Positions 1 through 9,503 of a stretch of DNA of 64,000 nucleotides are shown here, one piece after another. The first letter of the stretch is position 1, and every line of letters begins with the position of its first letter. Source of the stretch: Gammaproteobacteria bacterium (GTDB taxonomy: Bacteria > Pseudomonadota > Gammaproteobacteria > CAISUE01). Made by a program: the position numbers and the translations under genes. The stretch covers positions 62,001 to 126,000 of the forward strand of contig JAJNBD010000001.1 in the NCBI GenBank assembly GCA_021156105.1. The letters run 5' to 3'. The notes beneath the pieces were generated by a model. The model made no database searches, had not been told where the DNA came from, and worked only from the letters and a program-made list of their open reading frames with translations.

Positions 1-151
1 CGATATTGTCAAATGCTGCCGTGACTTTATAGCCATTTTGTCCTGTTAACTCAGTTGATAAACCGCTAACTTGAAGTGCAAGCACAAGCAGTGCCAATAC
101 GCCAAGTAGCATGAAAAATCCAACGAATGTTTCAACGAAGCGGCTATTCAT
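1..151 (-). CDS. mlaD: MlaD, phospholipid transport substrate-binding protein (partial)
   Basis: This is the first 50 codons of a gene that runs off the left edge. It begins with ATG at 151 and reads MNSRFVETFVGFFMLLGVLA, a single N-terminal membrane anchor. The start of an MCE domain follows (YKVTAAFDNI, compare ATFDNI in E. coli MlaD). MlaD is the hexameric periplasmic ring of the inner-membrane MlaFEDB complex, which moves phospholipids to keep the outer membrane asymmetric. It follows mlaF and mlaE in the normal mlaFED order, 90 bp after mlaE. The identification rests mostly on this context plus the anchor/MCE start. Confidence 0.85.
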   Translation of the reverse strand, partial: MNSRFVETFVGFFMLLGVLALLVLALQVSGLSTELTGQNGYKVTAAFDNI

Positions 152-241
152 TTTTTTGTCCTCATAAATACTTGCTGGGCTTACGTATGTTGCCCAGCCA
201 ACTGTTTTTCTTCCACCTGTACTTGTGAAAGAGAGAAATTT

Positions 242-1021
242 TTACCATCCACCTAACATGGTGGCAGTTAAAACAAAATCTAAACCTAAAATGGCTAAAG
301 AGCTATAAACAACCGTGCGTGTTGTTGCACGGCTAATGCCTTCGGCAGTAGGCACAGTATCATAACCTTGAAAAACAGAAATCCAAGTAACGACAAAACC
401 AAATACAACACTTTTGATTAAACCATTAACAACATCATTATAAAAATCTACCGAGGATTGCATGTTGCCCCAAAATGCGCCATTGTCTAAGCCTAGCCAT
501 TTAACGCCGACTAAGTAGCCACCATAAATGGCCACAGCTGAAAAGATTGCGCTTAAAATTGGCATGGAAATAAACCCCGCCCAAAAGCGTGGTGAAATGA
601 CACGCCATAAAGGATCAACACCCATCATTTCCATGGCAGATAGCTGGTCAGTGGCTTTCATTAAGCCAATTTCGGCCGTAAGCGCTGAACCTGCACGGCC
701 AGCAAATAATAATCCTGTTACAACGGGGCCTAATTCTCGCGTGACACTTAAGGCAACTAACTGGCCAAGCTGTGCAGCGGCGCTAAATTTATTTAGCGTA
801 TTATAGCCTTGCAGGCCAACAACCATACCAATAAATAAACCAGAAACAATAATGATGATAAGGGATAAAACGCCAACTGAATATAGTTCTTGAATTAAAA
901 GCGGAAAGCTTTTAACTGGTCTGGGTAAACGGAATAATGTAGCAAATAAAAATAAAGTTGCGCGGCCAAAATCTCCGCAAAGCTTGAGCCCCAGCTGCCC
1001 TAGGCGTTGAATTAAATGCAT
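242..1021 (-). CDS. mlaE: MlaE, phospholipid ABC transporter permease
   Basis: Integral membrane permease of the Mla phospholipid transporter. The protein has about 259 residues, the usual family size, with five or so hydrophobic segments. It carries the conserved MlaE core, with the [20 protein letters not shown] stretch and the [20 protein letters not shown] cytoplasmic coupling helix that contacts the MlaF ATPase. ATG at 1021 is preferred; a GTG lies just before it at 1024. The start overlaps the mlaF stop (TGATG), which indicates translational coupling. MlaD follows, so the operon order is mlaF-mlaE-mlaD. Confidence 0.95.
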   Translation of the reverse strand: MHLIQRLGQLGLKLCGDFGRATLFLFATLFRLPRPVKSFPLLIQELYSVGVLSLIIIIVSGLFIGMVVGLQGYNTLNKFSAAAQLGQLVALSVTRELGPVVTGLLFAGRAGSALTAEIGLMKATDQLSAMEMMGVDPLWRVISPRFWAGFISMPILSAIFSAVAIYGGYLVGVKWLGLDNGAFWGNMQSSVDFYNDVVNGLIKSVVFGFVVTWISVFQGYDTVPTAEGISRATTRTVVYSSLAILGLDFVLTATMLGGW

Positions 1022-1824
1022 CACAAAAGTTCCTCGGAAAAGTTTTCCGCTGGATATTGGAACGGAATTTTACCATCTGGTAAGCCTAAGATAAACTGCT
1101 TGACAGATGGATCTTGGCTTTGCTTGATTTCTTCTGGTGTACCTTCACCAACAATTTTGCCATCGGCAAGAATAACAATTTTATCTGCTATTGAGAAGCA
1201 TTCTGGAATATCATGGGAAACCATGATACTGGTAATGCCTAAGGCTTGATTTAACTTTTGAATCAATTGCAAAATTACGCCTTTGGCGATAGGGTCTAGG
1301 CCGGTTAATGGTTCATCGTACATCATGAGTTCAGGGTCAAGCGCAATTGCACGGGCAAGAGCAACCCGGCGTGCCATACCTCCAGAAAGCTCGGAAGGCA
1401 TAAGATCTTTGGCGCCACGCAAGCCAACGGCCTCAAGTTTCATCAAAACAATATCTTGAATCATGCTTTCAGGTAGTTTTGTATGTTCGCGTAAGGGGAA
1501 AGCAACGTTTTCAAAAGCGTTTAAGCCAGTAAATAATGCGCCTGATTGAAATAACAAACCCATCTGACGACGAGCAATGTACAATTCTTTTTTGGAGAGC
1601 TTCGCAAGGTTTTGGCCATTAACTAAAATACGACCTTTTTGTGGCGTCAGTTGAGCGCCAATCAGATTTAATAAAGTTGTTTTTCCGGTGCCGCTTGGGC
1701 CCATAACAGCCGTAATTTTGCCTCTTGGAATCGTAAAAGAAATATCATCAAAAATGATATGACGATTTCGTGCAAAACTTAAGTTTTCAATAGTAACGAT
1801 ACAATCAGTATTGCTTATAGGCAT
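1021..1824 (-). CDS. mlaF: MlaF, phospholipid ABC transporter ATPase
   Basis: ATP-binding subunit of the Mla retrograde or anterograde phospholipid transporter at the inner membrane. Of 267 residues, the Walker A motif GPSGTGKTT lies near residue 42. The ABC signature [14 protein letters not shown] lies near 147 and Walker B LMMYDEP near 166, followed by the H-loop MVSHD. The ATG at 1824 gives the usual length. It is the first gene seen in the mlaFED operon and its stop codon overlaps the mlaE start. Confidence 0.95.
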   Translation of the reverse strand: MPISNTDCIVTIENLSFARNRHIIFDDISFTIPRGKITAVMGPSGTGKTTLLNLIGAQLTPQKGRILVNGQNLAKLSKKELYIARRQMGLLFQSGALFTGLNAFENVAFPLREHTKLPESMIQDIVLMKLEAVGLRGAKDLMPSELSGGMARRVALARAIALDPELMMYDEPLTGLDPIAKGVILQLIQKLNQALGITSIMVSHDIPECFSIADKIVILADGKIVGEGTPEEIKQSQDPSVKQFILGLPDGKIPFQYPAENFSEELL

Positions 1825-1952
1825 GAAGATCGGCCGGTTTATAAAAAACCATAAAATTATAGCATAGAACAGGCTAATTCGCTCTATAATTTAACGCGCT
1901 TGTTCTTTTAAAAGCAATTTGGGCTGCTATGGATTATAGGAGGAATGAGTCA

Positions 1953-1991
1953 ATGGCGGATGACTTAACAAAGCTGCCCTTGTTTTCCTAA
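1953..1991 (+). other. 12-codon mini-ORF with strong Shine-Dalgarno
   Basis: In the 190-base gap between mlaF and the phytase gene, a very good ribosome-binding site (ATAGGAGGA) precedes an ATG at 1953. The ATG opens a 12-codon frame, MADDLTKLPLFS, then a stop. The stop lies inside a short palindrome (TTTTCCTAAGGAAAA). This may be a leader peptide, the stub of a lost gene, or chance. No function is proposed. Confidence 0.25.
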
Positions 1992-2015
1992 GGAAAAACC
2001 TTTTATTTAGATGTT

Positions 2016-2939
2016 TTAATAATACTTTCTATAACTTGTTGACCAAGGGGTTGTTGTCTGATTTAATTTACGTGCTTTTGCATATAAATAAAATGCTTGT
2101 AAAAACTGATATCGTTTAATGTAATAATCTTTATTGTTTTTGAGTAATTCCTTATCATGATAAGACGCTTTATCTTGACGGTCGATAATTGTTTCAAATG
2201 AAAGCTTGTCTGCGTTTTTTAGCATGTCAAACATTGCCATAAACTCTGTCGTGCGACCAATTCCTTGGCGGCAATGGATGTGAAATAAGGCATCTGGATT
2301 TTGTGTAACAGCATCGACAAAGCTATCAACATCGACATTGCTTGGATGTGAGTGATCTGGTACAGCTAAGCGTAGATACTTAAAGCCAGCATTTTCTGCA
2401 ATTTCCTTTTCACTTTGAACTAAATGGGCTTCAATGGTTTTTCCTGCTTTAAATTGTTTCTGGGCTACTTGTTCAAACATTAAAACATTTGGGATATTAA
2501 CCATTGTTTTTAATGAGGCAAGCCAGGCGCTTTCTGCTGTTTCTGCTTGCGCGACATTGTCGCCATAATTTAACCAATCATTTTCACTATATAATGTAAA
2601 AGCTTCGCCATCTAAATAACCATGACTCTCTTGGCGTAAGTCGATGTCAAATTTTTGAGCATGTCCTTGGCCAATTTTTGCCCAGTCAGTGATCCTGGGT
2701 TGACCGCTGCCAGATAAGTTTAATCCAAAAGATGATTTTAAGTAGCGATAATTCATCATGGGATTATCTAGGGTAGTATCCTGCACAATACAAGGTTTAT
2801 TAACGCTTGCATCACAAGACTGATAATTTTCTGCGCTAGGAATGATAGGTTTTTTGCTGGTGGACGGGGATAAAGCTGAGCTTGTTTTAAGCATAAACCT
2901 TGCTAAAAAAGACTTTAATTTGCTTGAAAACCATTCCAT
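2016..2939 (-). CDS. PTP-like inositol phosphatase (phytase), putative effector
   Basis: Cysteine-dependent phosphatase of the PTP-like phytase family, expected to remove phosphate from inositol phosphates. The active-site P-loop HCRQGIGRT is at residues 222-230, with nucleophile Cys223 and Arg229 forming CX5R. A candidate general acid, Asp195, sits in PDHSHP. Upstream, FDIDLRQESHGYLDGEAF (97-114) is the typical phytase lead-in. There is no clear cleavable signal peptide; the first 20 residues are basic and amphipathic. Legionella LppA is a translocated effector phytase with the same fold, so an effector role is plausible but inferred. The start has a good AAAGAGA site 7 bases upstream. The gene begins 13 bp after the HAD/kinase gene stop, so the two are probably co-transcribed. 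Confidence 0.75.
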   Translation of the reverse strand: MEWFSSKLKSFLARFMLKTSSALSPSTSKKPIIPSAENYQSCDASVNKPCIVQDTTLDNPMMNYRYLKSSFGLNLSGSGQPRITDWAKIGQGHAQKFDIDLRQESHGYLDGEAFTLYSENDWLNYGDNVAQAETAESAWLASLKTMVNIPNVLMFEQVAQKQFKAGKTIEAHLVQSEKEIAENAGFKYLRLAVPDHSHPSNVDVDSFVDAVTQNPDALFHIHCRQGIGRTTEFMAMFDMLKNADKLSFETIIDRQDKASYHDKELLKNNKDYYIKRYQFLQAFYLYAKARKLNQTTTPWSTSYRKYY

Positions 2940-2952
2940 GGAGTTAATCTCT

Positions 2953-4740
2953 TTAGAAAATTAGATGATAGGCTTGAGCCGCTTTACTGATAGCAAATAA
3001 CACAAGGTCGGGGCGGTTTCGTCTGAGAGTAAGTGCAATTTCCCTCAGGTAGCTTCCTGCTAAATACACTCTAAATCTTTCCAAAAACGTCGCATCTTTT
3101 AAGCTGAGAGAAAATTCTTTAGCTATTGCTAGACCTGTTGCGTGAAGACATCGGGCTAATTCTGAAAATTGAACTTCAACTTGAATTTCTAAGCATTGAT
3201 TAACGACTTGTAAGGAGTTTTTTAATACGCTTTGTACAGTAGTAGTGGTTTCATATTTGATGATCTTTACTAAAGATTCAGCAGGATCGCCATAGCCTGC
3301 AAATTCGGGGTCAATAACAGACCAAGTGCCCGAAGTTGGGTTAATTAAAAAGTTAGCGCCAATAATATCGCCATGGGTGAGTATGGTGTAGTCTGGACGT
3401 GTGGTTAATAAGGTATTAACTGTTTTAATCATTTCATTCAGCGAACTGCGCATTTTGCTCTCAGGCGTAACAATCGGGTAGGCCATGAGTTCCGCAGGTG
3501 TTAAACCATATTCTTTACTTAGGCAGGTAAGAGCCTCAGGAATTTTTTCCAGGGTATTTGGCCAGTCAAGTCTTTGCACTGAAATAGCTTCAAATTCATG
3601 GTGGCGTTTTATTTGCGTTGACCACCAAGCCTTTTTTAGCGTTAATAATTCATTAAAGGCTTTAAGACCAGTGTTTAAAGGTATGCTAGCTTTTTTGGCG
3701 CCAAGCCTTAAAGGAATCCCGTCAACAAATGGCAAAATAATAATCCCTTCTTGAATATCAATAAACTCTGGGTAGGGCATGTGTGGACCTAAAGGCGTTG
3801 GCGATAGTAAATCATACCCTTGGCTTTCTCTTAAGACGCGTTCTTTACTGTTATGCTTGATAACTTTTTTCTGATTATCCAATAAGGTAATGGCAAAAGC
3901 TTCGCGCATGGTATCACCTGTTTCAAGTGCTTGGTAATCAGTTATCTTGCCGTGCAGGCCGAGCTCACAATCAATTAAAGGTGAAATGGTAAACGGCATG
4001 GATTCAATAATATTAGCAAGTTTTTGATAAGTTGCTTGATATAGCTTATTTGAATCTAGTAGGGTATTGCCTAAATCAATAAACCAATAAACCTTATCGT
4101 CTGAAAACTTTTTTCGCAGAAAAAGTAATTCGGTTATGTTAGAAATGACACTTAGATTAGGAATAGATTTTTGTAAGGTTTTTTTTAAACGAGGGGATGT
4201 GTCATGCTGAATGTTAATAAAAAAAGCTTCTGCCTCAAAAGGAATTTTCCCTTGCTCTTTTAATTGTTGAATTTTTTCTGAAGCTGTTAATAGATGAGTT
4301 AGCTTATTATCAACGAAAAATATTTTTTTTATACCTGTTGCAGCGAACGTTTCTAGGAAACCTTCTATTAATAAGGTTTTATTGCGTGTTGCTAAAATAG
4401 AAAATCTTTTTTTTGCTTCTGGGTCTTTGCTTTTACGTATATTTGCTAAACCTGAGCGAGCAAAGCGCCAAATTTGCATGTTTCGACTGCCTTGTGACCA
4501 GATAGTGATGTAATCGCCTAACTGGTATAAATTTTCTAAGACGCTATAAACATGAGGATATAAAAAATTCTGTGTCGGTAAGTTTAAAATTGTTTTAACA
4601 ATTTTTTTATAATAAGGGCTGTGGTCACCGCCGACTAAAAGATGCGCGATGGCGTATGGATCCGTGTAACCGCGAAGCTTTCTGTGTTCTTGGCATTTCT
4701 TGGCAATAATGTTGGTTATCTTTAGAGTGGATCCTTCCAT
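2953..4740 (-). CDS. HAD-like plus aminoglycoside-phosphotransferase-like kinase fusion
   Basis: Large two-part protein of about 595 residues. The N-terminal half has HAD-like elements: YITIWSQGSRNMQIWRFA, a motif-IV-like FFVDN and a second DLGNTLLDSN element near residue 222. The C-terminal half is a small-molecule kinase of the APH fold, with catalytic loop HGDIIGANF (near 456) and metal-binding VIDPEFAGYGDPA (near 475). The substrate is unknown. ATG at 4740 is preferred over the TTG at 4758, though neither has a strong ribosome site. The gene lies directly upstream of the phytase in one transcription unit, which suggests a kinase/phosphatase pair acting on phosphorylated metabolites, possibly in a host cell. 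That link is inference; the kinase fold call is firm. Confidence 0.6.
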   Translation of the reverse strand: MEGSTLKITNIIAKKCQEHRKLRGYTDPYAIAHLLVGGDHSPYYKKIVKTILNLPTQNFLYPHVYSVLENLYQLGDYITIWSQGSRNMQIWRFARSGLANIRKSKDPEAKKRFSILATRNKTLLIEGFLETFAATGIKKIFFVDNKLTHLLTASEKIQQLKEQGKIPFEAEAFFINIQHDTSPRLKKTLQKSIPNLSVISNITELLFLRKKFSDDKVYWFIDLGNTLLDSNKLYQATYQKLANIIESMPFTISPLIDCELGLHGKITDYQALETGDTMREAFAITLLDNQKKVIKHNSKERVLRESQGYDLLSPTPLGPHMPYPEFIDIQEGIIILPFVDGIPLRLGAKKASIPLNTGLKAFNELLTLKKAWWSTQIKRHHEFEAISVQRLDWPNTLEKIPEALTCLSKEYGLTPAELMAYPIVTPESKMRSSLNEMIKTVNTLLTTRPDYTILTHGDIIGANFLINPTSGTWSVIDPEFAGYGDPAESLVKIIKYETTTTVQSVLKNSLQVVNQCLEIQVEVQFSELARCLHATGLAIAKEFSLSLKDATFLERFRVYLAGSYLREIALTLRRNRPDLVLFAISKAAQAYHLIF

Positions 4741-4929
4741 ATATATCCATATAAACAAAAATAAAATAGGTGGGAAAGTGCTGGCTAAAAGGCTTCCATC
4801 AAAATTTTACCATCAATAAATTTTCTAAGATAGAGGGAACAGCGATAGGCAATTTGGCAGCCAAAGCTAAGAATTAAAAGAGGGACAGCTCTGTTTGGGC
4901 TGTCGCCACAAGGATTTTAATAATACTTT

Positions 4930-5376
4930 TTAGCCTGCTAAACTTTGACGAGAAAAGCTTTTCGCTTCTATTAAGCTTTTTAATTGAGGCGAAAAAGCTG
5001 GTTTATTACTAACAAGTACAAAATGGTTATAGTCTGCGTTATAAATACAAGCGATAAGATCACCGCCTACATGCTGAACCAGAGGGTCGCTTGAAAGGTG
5101 GGCGGTAGTTAAAATTTGATTTGCTTGCTGAATGGCAGTTTTAGCATCAGGGATTTTTTTTTGAATATCCGCAATTATCACAACAGTTCCACTTATCCAA
5201 TAAGGATCAAAAGTAGGAGAGGCCGTAAACCAGGTATTGTTTTCTGGCTCATGCTTTGCTGATGAAACAAGGTGAGAAACCAGTTGGGATGCTGCTGGGC
5301 AAGCAGGAGGTGTTGGGTTAGCAAAAGCAAGTGCAGCAAGAAGGTTAAGGCCAATAAAAGCAATAATATTTTTCAT
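4930..5376 (-). CDS. Secreted DUF4949-like protein
   Basis: Small exported protein of 148 residues. It starts with a clean signal peptide, MKNIIAFIGLNLLAALAFA, followed by PTPPACPAASQL. The pattern of an early Cys, a central strand (TVVIIADIQ), a helix (AKTAIQQANQIL) and a late C-x-Y-N element (IACIYNAD) resembles the Legionella DUF4949 family, whose function is unknown. ATG at 5376 is chosen because GAGG lies at proper spacing and the signal peptide starts there; an in-frame ATG at 5391 would add five residues. The two cysteines could form a disulfide in the periplasm. Confidence 0.5.
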   Translation of the reverse strand: MKNIIAFIGLNLLAALAFANPTPPACPAASQLVSHLVSSAKHEPENNTWFTASPTFDPYWISGTVVIIADIQKKIPDAKTAIQQANQILTTAHLSSDPLVQHVGGDLIACIYNADYNHFVLVSNKPAFSPQLKSLIEAKSFSRQSLAG

Positions 5377-5555
5377 GGCGAGGGTCCTCATCAGGTTGTT
5401 TAACGATATAAAAAATCATTTCTAAAAAGAAAGAATTTTTTTATGTTTATTAAAGGAGTGTGTTACTCTTTGAATTTATGCAAAGATTGCGCCAGTAAAT
5501 ATTTGCAAGATGGAGCTCATGTTGATTGAGCTCCAAATGGATGAGAAAGAAAAGT

Positions 5556-6824
5556 TTAGCTGCGATGGAACCAATGTAGCACGTGATCCCACAGGCGTGA
5601 AAAGAGGTTGCCGACAGGGTCATCACTCAGGGCAACTAAAGGTGCTGTTTCAATTACTTTACCATTTAGTAAAGCTTGAACTTCGCCAACGGTGGTACCT
5701 TTTTGAATAGGTGCTTGTAGATCTTTTGGCATATTAGCAAATTGATATTGCACTTGATTAAATTGGCCAGGAATCACGCTAACAATAAATGGCTCGCTAA
5801 CACCAACGTCAAGCATTTTATCTTGGCCATGCCAAACGCGAATTTGCGTTAATTTAGTATTAGCCTGATAAACGACATGAGTATCAAAGAATCTAAAGCC
5901 ATAATCTAATAACTTTTGGCTATCATCGGCACGAGCTGCATCTGTTGGTGCGCCCATGACAACAGCAATTAAGCGGAGATTATTACGCTTTGCGGAGCTA
6001 ACTAAACAAAAACCTGCTTCATCAGTATGGCCAGTTTTTATACCATCAACGCTTGGGTCGCGCCATAAAAGGCGATTACGATTTGGTTGACGAATACCAT
6101 TATAAGTAAACCATTTTTGTGAATACCATTGGTAATCTTCAGGAAAACTATAAACCAATCCGCGTGCTAATTGCGCTAAATCATGGGCCGTACTATGGTG
6201 TGCTGGGTCTGGCAAGCCTGTACTGTCAACAAAATGAGTATTTTTCATACCAAGTGCAGCACCTGCTTGGTTCATTAAATTTGCAAAAGCATCTTCACTG
6301 CCAGCAACATATTCTGCCATTGCGACGCAGGCGTCATTACCCGAGTCAACGATAATGCCTTGCATTAAATCTTTTACAGGGACTTGCGTGCCAACTTTGA
6401 CAAACATTTTTGAGCCGCCTGTGCGCCAAGCTTTCTCACTGATAGGCACAAGATCTGTCATATGAATTTTGCCATCTTTAATGGCCATCGAAATGACATA
6501 AGATGTCATCATCTTGGTTAGACTAGCGGGCGGTAGCTGAAGATCTGGGTTGTAAGCTGCAAGGATCTTGCCGGTTGCGGCATCCATAATGACATAGCTT
6601 TTGACATCTAATGCAGGAGGTGGCGGAACGGTTACAACAGGCATTGCAATTTTAGGTGCTGCGACTTTGGCATCAGGGGTTGCGATAGCACTGGGGTTTG
6701 GGTTGTTGGCTAATGCTGCAATATGAGGAGTATTAACCGGAACAGCCGGTGCATTGTCAGCTTGAGCAATAGCGCTAAGGGTTAAGCTAGCGAAAATAAC
6801 AGATAAACGGGTAAGGTTTGCCAT
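5556..6824 (-). CDS. dacA: D-alanyl-D-alanine carboxypeptidase (PBP5/6 type)
   Basis: Low-molecular-weight penicillin-binding protein that trims the terminal D-Ala from peptidoglycan stem peptides in the periplasm. The three serine-peptidase motifs are present: ASLTKMMTSY (SxxK), DSGNDACVAM (SGN) and DGIKTGHTDEAGFCLV (KTG). A C-terminal PBP5 beta domain follows, and the last residues, LFSRLWDHVLHWFHRS, form an amphipathic membrane-anchoring helix. ATG at 6824 starts a signal peptide (MANLTRLSVIFASLTLSAIAQA); the longer frame to 6911 would bury it. A proline/valine-rich linker (VTVPPPPALDV) precedes the catalytic domain. The choice between dacA and dacC as a symbol is not decided by the sequence. 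Confidence 0.92.
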   Translation of the reverse strand: MANLTRLSVIFASLTLSAIAQADNAPAVPVNTPHIAALANNPNPSAIATPDAKVAAPKIAMPVVTVPPPPALDVKSYVIMDAATGKILAAYNPDLQLPPASLTKMMTSYVISMAIKDGKIHMTDLVPISEKAWRTGGSKMFVKVGTQVPVKDLMQGIIVDSGNDACVAMAEYVAGSEDAFANLMNQAGAALGMKNTHFVDSTGLPDPAHHSTAHDLAQLARGLVYSFPEDYQWYSQKWFTYNGIRQPNRNRLLWRDPSVDGIKTGHTDEAGFCLVSSAKRNNLRLIAVVMGAPTDAARADDSQKLLDYGFRFFDTHVVYQANTKLTQIRVWHGQDKMLDVGVSEPFIVSVIPGQFNQVQYQFANMPKDLQAPIQKGTTVGEVQALLNGKVIETAPLVALSDDPVGNLFSRLWDHVLHWFHRS

Positions 6825-6944
6825 AAAAATATACGTCGTCCACAAGAAAAAAATTAGCGGTATTATCGCTAACTTATTCAGTAACTGCAAGGCATCAAAA
6901 TAGGCAGACAAGCGCTAAGGCAGTAATGATTACTTGATCGGGGA

Positions 6945-7355
6945 TTATATTTTTGGTGTAATAGAAGGTCTATCAAGCTGTAAACCTTTTAAATAAGAAA
7001 GTATTTGCTCCGGTGTTATTGTGCATACAGCATTAGGTATATTAGCACCTTCACTGTCAATTCTGCCATTTAACGTGATGATTTTATTGTTAAACCAGTA
7101 ATAATATTGCTCGCTGTCTAAAAAAACGACTAATACGACAGATTCGGGCTTGCCTGACGTGCCATTCTCACGTGCCTTTAGGTATACACTTATATTTTCG
7201 GGTGGGCTTTCCTGTTTATTATGCTCACTATGAAGCTCTTCATCTAATATCCCATGTTCTTTGGCCCAAGCAAAAATTCCTTCAGGGAGGTGTTTTTGAT
7301 ATATTCTATGGCTGTCTTGAACGGAAGGTTCATGGAATATGGGACTTGTCAGCAT
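6945..7355 (-). CDS. Hypothetical protein
   Basis: A 136-residue soluble protein with no family I recognise. It has no signal peptide or membrane segment. The N-terminal half is charged (AKEHGILDEELHSEHNK) and the C-terminal half contains a strand-rich stretch (ESVVLVVFLDSEQYYYWFNN) ending in a short helix (PEQILSYLKGLQL). It lies alone between dacA and pgpA, and its base composition is like the neighbourhood. An orphan effector is possible but nothing in the sequence demonstrates it. Confidence 0.5.
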   Translation of the reverse strand: MLTSPIFHEPSVQDSHRIYQKHLPEGIFAWAKEHGILDEELHSEHNKQESPPENISVYLKARENGTSGKPESVVLVVFLDSEQYYYWFNNKIITLNGRIDSEGANIPNAVCTITPEQILSYLKGLQLDRPSITPKI

Positions 7356-7508
7356 TCTTAACCTTTTAGATTCTATTTAAAGAGGGGCTATCTTAATGGC
7401 TTTTTACAATAAAGTGAAGCTACTATTAGTATCAGTCAATTAAACTGAGGCTGACAGAGTAGGGCAAGGGAGTATATAATTGCCAAATTATTTTTTAGCC
7501 AGCGATTT

Positions 7509-8000
7509 ATGAGAAAAAATTTTGCGCCGCGCACGGTCTGGACGAACCCTGTTCATTTTATCGCTTGTGGTTTTGGGCTTGGCACGAGTCGATTTGCACC
7601 TGGGACTTTTGGTACCCTTCTTGCTGTAGTGTTCTACCTCTTCTTACGACATTTATCTGCACCTTGGTATTTACTGCTCTTAGTTGTTGCTTTTATTCTT
7701 GGTGTTTGGTGGTGTGATATTACTGAAAAAGATTTTGGTGTTCCTGATCATGCGGCTATTGTCTGGGATGAGATTGTTGGTTTTTGGATGACGATGTTTT
7801 TAGTGCCAATCAAGTGGAATTGGCTTTGGATTCTGATTGGATTTATTTTATTCCGCATTTTTGACATTTGGAAACCTTGGCCTATTCGATGGGTCGACAG
7901 TAAAGTGCCAGGTGGTTTAGGCATTATGGTCGACGATGTCATTGCGGCTATTTATGCTTGGGTTGTCCTTCAAGCGATTATTTTTGGGGTTTTGCGATGA
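7509..8000 (+). CDS. pgpA: Phosphatidylglycerophosphatase A
   Basis: Inner-membrane lipid phosphatase that converts phosphatidylglycerophosphate to phosphatidylglycerol. The 163-residue length matches the family. Characteristic stretches are CGFGLGTSRFAPGTFGTL near the N-terminus, HAAIVWDEIVGFWMTM in the middle and the C-terminal PGGLGIMVDDVIAA, which holds conserved acidic residues. Several hydrophobic helices are visible. Its stop overlaps the kdsD start by ATGA (7997-8000), so it heads the pgpA-kdsD-kdsC cluster. Confidence 0.93.
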   Translation: MRKNFAPRTVWTNPVHFIACGFGLGTSRFAPGTFGTLLAVVFYLFLRHLSAPWYLLLLVVAFILGVWWCDITEKDFGVPDHAAIVWDEIVGFWMTMFLVPIKWNWLWILIGFILFRIFDIWKPWPIRWVDSKVPGGLGIMVDDVIAAIYAWVVLQAIIFGVLR

Positions 8001-8965
8001 CAGTTGATTTTTTAGCAGAAGCGTATCGTGTTATAGATATTGAAGCTAATGCGATTTTGGCGCTGAAGCCACGTCTTAATGGTGATTTTTCAAAAGCCTG
8101 CGAATTGATTTTAGCTTGTAAAGGGCGTACGGTTGTGCTTGGAATAGGCAAATCAAGTTATATTGGAGCAAAAATAGCGGCTTCCTTTGCAAGTACTGGC
8201 ACGCCAGCGTTCTTTGTTCATGCTGCTGAAGCAAGCCATGGTGATTTAGGCATGATTACGCCAGATGACCTTGTTATTGCTATTTCAAATTCAGGTGAAA
8301 CTCCTGAGCTCATGAATATTCTTCCGCTTATTAAACATCTTGGGGTAAAGCTCATCTCAATTTGTGGACGTGCAACTTCAAGTCTTGCGCTTGCTTCAGA
8401 TGTATTTTTGGATGCGCATGTTGCAGAAGAGGCGTGTCATTTAGGTCTAGCACCAACTGCCAGTACAACTGCAGCATTAGTATTGGGTGATGCATTAGCG
8501 GTCACTTTATTAAAAGCACGCGGCTTTACGCCAGCGGATTTTGCTCGTACGCACCCAGGTGGCAACCTAGGAAAACGCTTGTTACTATGCGTACGGGATT
8601 TAATGCATGTAGGCGGTCGCCTGCCAATTGTTACGCTGCAAACTAATATTGTTGATGCATTAATGGAGGTAACGCGTAAAGGTTTTGGTGTTACCATCGT
8701 TGTGGATGAAAGTGGCAGAGCTTGTGGCATATTTACCGATGGTGATTTACGTCGTGCAATTGATAAAAGGCTGGATTTACATCAGGTTAGCATGCGGGAT
8801 GTGATGACCAGAGGGGGTAAAACCGCTTCAGCAGATATGCTGGCAACAGAAGCGTTAATGATTATGGAAAAGCATAAGATTACTACGCTTGTGGTCTTGG
8901 ATAAAGCGCAAAAACCATCTGGGCTTATCCATATGCATGATTTGTTACAAGCAGGAGTGGCTTGA
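7997..8965 (+). CDS. kdsD: Arabinose-5-phosphate isomerase
   Basis: Cytosolic isomerase that makes D-arabinose 5-phosphate from ribulose 5-phosphate, the first step of Kdo synthesis for LPS. An N-terminal SIS domain is present (GIGKSSYIGAKIAASFASTG, then ISNSGETPELMN). Two C-terminal CBS repeats follow (from about residue 200; RDLMHVGGRLPIV and MRDVMTRGGKTA). The ATG at 7997 (MTVDFLAEAYRVI) overlaps the pgpA stop and gives 322 residues, the family length; the frame upstream is read-through. The stop overlaps the kdsC start. Confidence 0.95.
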   Translation: MTVDFLAEAYRVIDIEANAILALKPRLNGDFSKACELILACKGRTVVLGIGKSSYIGAKIAASFASTGTPAFFVHAAEASHGDLGMITPDDLVIAISNSGETPELMNILPLIKHLGVKLISICGRATSSLALASDVFLDAHVAEEACHLGLAPTASTTAALVLGDALAVTLLKARGFTPADFARTHPGGNLGKRLLLCVRDLMHVGGRLPIVTLQTNIVDALMEVTRKGFGVTIVVDESGRACGIFTDGDLRRAIDKRLDLHQVSMRDVMTRGGKTASADMLATEALMIMEKHKITTLVVLDKAQKPSGLIHMHDLLQAGVA

Positions 8966-9501
8966 TGCATCCTTCAGAAGATTTATTTGCTAAGATAAAG
9001 TTATTAATTGCCGATGTTGATGGGGTTATGACCTCTGGCGATATTTGTATTACCGATGAAGGTAAAGAAATTAAAACTTTTAATGTGCAAGATGGCTTTG
9101 GAATCCGTTTGTTGTTAGTAAATAAAATTGATTTTGCAGTTATTACAAGTCGTTCTTGTCAGGCAGTTGATTTGCGTATGAAATACCTTGGTGTGAAACA
9201 TGTTTTCCAAGGGGCTAAAGATAAACTTCCCGTTTTTAAGTCATTACTTAATGATTTAAAAATTGAAGCACATGAAGTTGCTTATATTGGAGATGATTGG
9301 CCTGATTTGCCCGTGCTTTGCCAAGTAGGTTTGCCGATTGCTGTCGCAAATGCTGTGCCAGAAGTAAAGGCACGAGCATTATACACAACGGATTGCGTGG
9401 GAGGTGCTGGTGCGGTTCGGGAGGTTGTTATGCATATTTTGCGAGCAAAGAATCTTTACGAATCTGCGTTAGCAAATTTTATTTATTCAAAGGAGAAATG
9501 A
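8965..9501 (+). CDS. kdsC: 3-deoxy-D-manno-octulosonate 8-phosphate phosphatase
   Basis: HAD-family phosphatase that releases Kdo from Kdo-8-phosphate. The tetrameric C0-type HAD signature is clear: motif I LLIADVDGVMTSG, motif II AVITSRSC, motif III Lys in AKDKLP and motif IV YIGDDWPDLP. The length of 178 residues fits. ATG at 8965 overlaps the kdsD stop (TGATG). The next start lies at its 3' end, so this is a tightly coupled operon. Confidence 0.95.
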   Translation: MHPSEDLFAKIKLLIADVDGVMTSGDICITDEGKEIKTFNVQDGFGIRLLLVNKIDFAVITSRSCQAVDLRMKYLGVKHVFQGAKDKLPVFKSLLNDLKIEAHEVAYIGDDWPDLPVLCQVGLPIAVANAVPEVKARALYTTDCVGGAGAVREVVMHILRAKNLYESALANFIYSKEK

Positions 9502-9503
9502 AG

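Noticed and set aside
528..806. Antisense ORFs inside mlaE and many other genes
   Set aside because: They mirror codon structure of clear genes on the other strand and contain no recognisable domains.
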